Shown here: positions 58,880-64,000 of the stretch, piece after piece
Numbering within the stretch: position 1 is the stretch's first letter
Layout of the letters: each line of letters opens with the position of its first letter
Assembly (NCBI RefSeq): GCF_010389155.1
Contig: NC_057764.1
Location: 14,508,001 to 14,572,000 of the forward strand
Length of the DNA: 64,000 nucleotides
Reading direction: 5' to 3'
DNA from: Erigeron canadensis
Taxonomy: Eukaryota; Streptophyta; Magnoliopsida; Asterales; Asteraceae
Translations under genes and position numbers: made by a program
Notes under the pieces: generated by a model
The model's database searches: none
The model's input: the letters and a program-made list of their open reading frames with translations, nothing else
What the model was told of the DNA's origin: nothing

Positions 58880-61651
58880 AACCCTAGGGTAGAAGTTGAG
58901 AGCTCCCTACTCTTGCATGCACAAAACTCTCCCAACCATTCTGACTCCTCACAACAGGAATTAGTCTCACAAAGGCACGGGGAACAACCGCGCTCACCAC
59001 ACTCTCCTCATTTGGAGGATGAGAGTGTTGAAATCAAAAAGGACCAGCCCCATCTCTCGCCTTCAGTTCGTGCACTTGAGTCTAGATCTCCTAGGGATAC
59101 AGACCCGCAAGCTCAGTTTAGTACTGATGCCGGAACAAACAGAGAGGGACCCACTTTGTGTGACCCTCTAGGACAGCTTGGAAGTCCTGCCTTAGCTAAC
59201 ATCATGCCAGCTTTAGCCGCAGGCAACAGTTCTCAAACCGAGACTGAGAGACAGTATGAACGCCAAGGTGACACTGCTGATTCTCAGGATCAACCTGAAA
59301 CTGTATTAACGGGCATTCTCAGTGACCCCGGTGTTGTGAGTGGTGTTACCCAACAACAAGTCCCGGACAGTGATTTATCACAGTCTAGGACACAACTTGA
59401 TTCTGGTTGTGAAGCCATTGAATCTGAAACTGCTGGTGAGGGTTTACCCCAAGGATCTGCAGGAAATCCTGTAACAGCTTCAGTTGGTTTAGGTCACACC
59501 ACAAGTGTGCCAACAACCTCCGGGTTGGTTCAACCATTTTAACAAACACCAATACCACATCAAACAACACAAACACCGCAACAAACTTCATCAACCTCTA
59601 ACCAACAAGAAAAAGACAACACATGCAATCATTTATTACAAATCTTGAGGGCTGAAGGCGATAGCATTAATATGATTGATAGGGGAGTGTTGAATGCTTT
59701 GGAGTTGAGGGGTAGAGAATTAGAGCATGCACGTCAAGTCCAAGCTTTGAAAGAGCAAGTACAAAGTCAGAAGGTGGAATATGATGCCAAACTTACTGCT
59801 TTCGAGCTACAATTGATTGCTCTTGAGTCTTGCCGATCAACCTCGGTTTCTACCAGAGGGTTTGATCCTGGTTCAAATGATCACCCCGAGGGGGAGAACC
59901 AAGGAGATGGTCAAACTAATGTTGATGATACTTCGGCAAGAGTTGAAGAAACCAGCAATGATGTAGAGGTGGGGGAAAGGAATGAAGGTGGGAATGAAGA
60001 AGTGGTTTAGGATGATCAGGTTGAAATAGATAGATTAGCCGAGTGTAGAGCTAGATCTGATGAAATGTGGACAAGGCTAGGTTTGAATGTCGAAGAAATT
60101 GAAAATGCTGAATATAGGGATGAAATAAGGAAAAGATTAGAAGATGTGTTTGGACTGGGAGAAATTGAAGAGGAGGAAGAAGAAATTATTGATGAAGATA
60201 TTATCGAGGAGGCTTTAATTGAATTTGTTGAAGGAGAGGCAGACGCAGAAGCAATTAAAGACAACATAGTGTTGAGTGTTCCAAAATTTGTTGAGACTCA
60301 ATAATCTACTGATGAACCAGTGTTTGAAGAATTCGATGATCTTAATTATTTTACAACTAGTCCTTCAGGTAGAAATGAAGCTGAAGATTCAACAATTCCA
60401 TCTGTGTCAACTCCGAAGCAATACTCTTTTAGTGATTTTTAAGGGTTTGATGAGCTGAGAAAAACTCCAGAAGCCGTTTCTCAAGATTTCAAAAAGTCAA
60501 CATTTAAACAAGTGTTAAGATAAGCTATCATATCTGAAGAAGAACCACTTCCTGATTACTTCCCTACAGAACTAACCGAAGAACAATGGAACTTCGTAAA
60601 TAGGGGGTACTTCCTCAAAGATCAAGCCAGAATGGTTGCACTTGGCATTAAGCCAAAGCAAGCTGCAATCAAGTCAAGATTTTTGGAGAAAAGAGCATTT
60701 CCAATCTTCTACGGAGCTACTAAGGTTGTCAAAGTAGGAAGACCAGAATTTGCTGCTATGTACAAGTTTAAGGATCCAAAACAAGTTGAAGAATACATAT
60801 CTCTCCTTAAACTTGTCGATACCTACAATCCAAGCATACTTGAAGATCAGAGGAAGTTCAGGATCGTGGTGCTATTCAAAGTGATCTTGATAAGAAAGAC
60901 TCACATCTTTATACCTTGTTTTCATGTCAAGAGAGAAAATGGCTTGATATATAGATTCAATGAAGCTCACTTCAAACTTCTACTGGTTGATGACATAATT
61001 TTCCTTTACAACCACTATGTGAATGCCATTCAAAGATATCGTGAAGATCTTATTGCCTTTCATGCAGTGAAGAGATACATGTCCAGCGTCATTCAACATG
61101 CATCATTGGAAGATTTTCAGATTGGGTTTGAGTTGGTTAAGAGGAAGATTAATGTTCCATATCCAGATCAAAGTCTTTACACGGAAGATATAGAAAGGCT
61201 GAATATTGGTCATATTCTCGAGAAACCAACACTTGGAGTAATATTTCTTAACAACAGGAAAAAGAAGATCTTTGTTAAAATGTGCGACCTTGCCTCTTAC
61301 TCTAATGGAACCCTGGAATTCTGTAAGAATGTGCTGTTATGCTTATCTGAAGATGAAGAGTCTGATCACAAGAAAGCTCTGCTTGATAAGGTAATCAGCA
61401 AGATTGATAAGAGACTGGATTTCAGAGAGAGTATTAGAATGATAAGGGAGGCAAATAATGTTAAGAAATCCAAGTATGTTGAGAGAAGAAGGGGAGGATG
61501 CTGGATCAAGTATGAACCTAGTAATGTTTTGGGACCACACAACATTCCTCCTAGAGACTATGAAGTAAACATGGTGGTCCCCGAAGATAAACCTGAAGGT
61601 GACAACTGGTTCTGGCATCCACATGAAAACAGACCAAGGACTCGAGCTTAA
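58880..61651 (+). pseudogene. ORF3 of element F, 5'-truncated by element E
   Basis: One open frame from the edge of element E to a stop at 61649-61651, broken by five in-frame stops (59540 TAA, 60008 TAG, 60302 TAA, 60440 TAA, 60521 TAA) and no frameshift. Parts: a Ser/Pro/Gln-rich linker; a coiled-coil-prone segment (LELRGRELEHARQVQALKEQ); an acidic Glu run near 60170; then a well-kept C-terminal domain of 339 codons (60632-61651) with KPKQAAIKSRFLEKRAFPIF, RIVVLFKVILIRKTHIFIPC and FVKMCDLASYSNGTLEFCKN. The SNGTL block resembles a DGTL-type conserved block I recall from proteins annotated in Asteraceae copia elements. No catalytic motif or membrane span seen; function unknown. Confidence 0.6.
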
Positions 61652-61692
61652 AGACTGTTGACTCTTGGATACATTTTTGACAAATCACTACT

Positions 61693-61703
61693 AAGGGGGA
61701 GAT
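61693..61703 (+). promoter_or_regulatory. Polypurine tract of element F
   Basis: AAGGGGGAGAT directly before the LTR start TGTTAAAAAT. Confidence 0.8.
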
Positions 61704-61970
61704 TGTTAAAAATATAATTTCTAGTAGTTGATTTGTATGTTTATTATACTTTGTACTTATTTGTATTTCTCATAAATGTGAAAGGAGGACTAGTAAAAAT
61801 TGTATAGGAGTATATAAAGCCCCCTTCATAACTTTGAATTGTAACTTTAACACATTTCATGCAATCCAATCTTTCCACACACACATACTATCTCTCTCGG
61901 CATTTACAAACACTTACACACACGATCTCCAGTAACACACACTATAACACATAGTTAATCTCAATTACAT
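61704..61970 (+). repeat. 3' LTR of element F (right edge uncertain)
   Basis: Starts TGTTAAAAAT after the PPT, with TATA box TATATAAA (61811-61818) and a CACACA-rich downstream part. A possible end is the TTACA near 61968. No second copy in the window. Confidence 0.5.
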
Positions 61971-64000
61971 ATATTACTAAATGAAATCTGAGAAAGTGAT
62001 ATGAGAACCAAGATTTGATAGAAAAGTAAAAATTTTAAACAATCAAAAGATACAATATTCAATGTACATAGAAATATGCAATACTCAATTTACCGTATAA
62101 TCCCATAGAATTAATCAAAACAAATTAATTCTCTTTTTTGTTTTTGATTTTGTTCATCAAATAAATCACATCCACAGGCAATATGATTCAATTCGCTTCG
62201 TGTTGAAACCGTCTCACCTTTCCAAACACAACCTTTCTTATAGCATGACAGTTTTTTTAATTTAAGTTATGTGACTTAATTACCCTTTCTTTGTTAATAG
62301 TAATAGTTATTTAGATATTTAAATAATTACCAAAATCTCATATTTATTTTAGGCCATTGATTAAAAGATTAAAAGGCTATGATTGTTTTTAAAAGGTTCT
62401 CAATGATTATTGTTTTTTTAAGAGATTTTAAAATAACTTTGAAAACTCATTTTTTTTTAAGAACCTTAGAGATTCTTAAATTATGTACTGAATCACATGT
62501 TTTTTTGTTCATTCACATGTGAAACGTTATAAAAATTGATGTTGTATCAGTCTTTGATCAGGTGGAATCTTCTCTGAGTTCTACTACTGAGATAATTCTC
62601 TTTCTTCAGCCTTCGACTTCAGATGAATGATTTCAGTTAAGGCTGATCTGAACTGAAGCTCAGTAAACATTTTGAAGCTGAGTTGTTTCAGAATCCTGTA
62701 CAAGTATTTTTCATTGGTCTTTAACTATTTTCTGTACAAATTATCATTGGTCATTTTCGACTTAACAAATTTCCCTATTTGTCCTGAGATAGTGCAAACA
62801 TACTTCTAATTATACATGTTAATAAGTCTGAAATGCTCGTTTTGATCAAGTTATAAAAATTTTCTAAGGACCCTATATCATTGAAGCTTTATAATTTTCC
62901 TTGTGAGTTTTTCTAACTTAATCTTATCACCTACTTGTTGGTTACAACTTGCAACATATATATACAATACTAAAATGAAATGTTTGTTACAAGTGTAAAT
63001 AAAATTACAAGCAAATGATAGAACTGAAAGAGTAAAACTACTTCTTTGATGGCCTTAAGCATCAAGGACCTTCATTAGCTTTTCCCTTTCATTGGAGATT
63101 CACCCTTTCCAAACAACTTTCCTTCCATATCAATGAAATTCACCCTTTAACAGGTTCTGGTTTACAAATTGTTTTAAACAGTGCTTCAATTTAAAACAGT
63201 TTGTTTCGTGTGTCAAATTATTGCCTCAAATTTGCTCCATGGCTGCTTTACCATCTCCAAATGGCTTATATTATTATTATTATTTTCTCTAAAAGGTTCT
63301 CTAATCAAGACTCGAGAGTTATCCCTAAAGAACGGGCTACTTTTGGTTCATCGTAGCTATCTAAAGAGGCTTTACTCATGAACGGTTCTAGAAAATTCAC
63401 TAGCCACCCCCCAAAATAGTGCCTAAGGCCAGTTTCAAAACTGAAACCTCGTAAAATAACCAGACTTCCCACTAGTAGACGCTTGGAGACTTCAAGATGG
63501 TTCCAAATGGCTTTGTAAACGTCATCCTTGAGTCTTGGCTTATGTTATTATGTTATGCAGTCAATAATTCGTCAACTTCTATGTTATGGATTCGACTATT
63601 CGAGTCCCATTGAATTTTTAATAAACATAATAATGACTTGTGTGAATTATTTAATTGTCTTTGAAAAGCAAAAAAAGATCATAACATACGAACACACTGT
63701 GGATCATCTGGAGAGCTCAAAATGACAACATCTTGTCAAACAAGACCCCGTACAATTAGAGAAATCAAATCCCTGAGTTATTTATGGCTCTCTAATATAA
63801 AGAGAACATATCAAATAGATTGGTTAGATTGGTGTTTTTTTAATGTTTAGTTGTAACTCGAACTCCCTTGTACTTTGCTAGCTACTTGCTACCTTTTTTA
63901 TCCCTTAATAATATTTACTTAATAATATATACTGAACGTTCAAAAAAATGATAACAAAAATACGAACACACTCTGAAATTACAAATTCCAAAAAAACCCC
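61971..64000. other. AT-rich intergenic DNA, no gene recognised
   Basis: Short ORFs (63181-63381, 63528-63725) have no recognisable content and no supporting signals. A (TTA)n microsatellite lies at about 63267-63285. ATTCACCCTTT occurs twice (near 63099 and 63138). No LTR, PBS or protein similarity noticed. Confidence 0.5.

Larger units (their letters stand above)
58878..61970 (+). mobile_element. Element F: copia (Sirevirus-like) element remnant, ORF3 plus 3' LTR
   Basis: Only the downstream part is left: ORF3 without its start, PPT (61693-61703) and an LTR beginning TGTTAAAAAT at 61704. The phrase NHSDSSQQE matches NHPDSSQQE of B2 ORF3, tying it to the B family. Element E is inserted in the ORF. 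The left remainder is not in the window. The right end near 61970 is a guess because no partner LTR is visible. Confidence 0.7.

Noticed and set aside
58878..58882. ACAAC as a confirmed target site duplication of element E
   Set aside because: The matching left copy is missing because the left LTR is truncated, so it cannot be verified.
63181..63725. Two short ORFs near the right end as genes
   Set aside because: About 65 codons each, no recognisable composition or motif; consistent with chance in AT-rich DNA.

Overview
This window is plant nuclear DNA made almost entirely of nested, decayed LTR retrotransposons. I see no host gene, rRNA, tRNA gene or CRISPR array. Primer-binding sites match the 3' end of initiator tRNA-Met, and both Ty1/copia (RT box YVDDIIFGS, typical of the Sirevirus/Maximus-SIRE lineage) and chromovirus-type Ty3/gypsy polyproteins are present. 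The ORF3 family and the style of the long gypsy LTR recall Asteraceae (daisy family) repeats. That family assignment is a moderate-confidence inference from memory; flowering plant is near certain.

Layout. Element A (1-6950, minus) is a copia element: RNase H at the window edge, RT, integrase, protease, gag, a leader rich in CACGAAG, PBS and 5' LTR. Composite element B (6951-37039, plus) starts in a partial 5' LTR and holds gag, pol and ORF3 of one subfamily (B1). At about 16371 it fuses to the integrase-RT-RNase H, ORF3 and 3' LTR of a second, diverged subfamily (B2). Element C (24421-36506, minus) is a complete copia element inserted in the B2 3' LTR, with a 5-bp target duplication (ACTAT) and LTRs differing at about 7 sites outside TG repeats. 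Element D (37170-47527, minus) is a relative of C that has lost its 3' LTR. Element E (47528-58877, minus) is a chromodomain-bearing gypsy element with a 3.9-kb right LTR and a cut-down left LTR. It lies inside the ORF3 of element F (58878 to about 61970, plus), another copia element of which only ORF3, the polypurine tract and the start of the 3' LTR remain. From about 61970 to 64000 the DNA is AT-rich with no recognisable gene.

Nothing here looks autonomous. Most damage in gag and ORF3 is in-frame TAA/TAG stops, as expected from C-to-T decay of silenced repeats; the pol genes also carry indels.

Most interesting signals: (1) a motif close to TCGAACGCCTTTGTGTACT, in element-sense orientation just downstream of pol, shared by two different copia families and repeatedly set in the loop of a hairpin whose stem sequence changes while pairing is kept; (2) promoter-like regions (ACGTG cores, TATA box, telo-box AAACCCTAAA) before both copies of ORF3; (3) a splice-acceptor-like GCAG/G straight after the gag stop codon in four elements; (4) family-specific short-motif arrays in the untranslated leaders; (5) the chimeric double-pol element; (6) a decayed tail-anchored ORF upstream of the gypsy gag.
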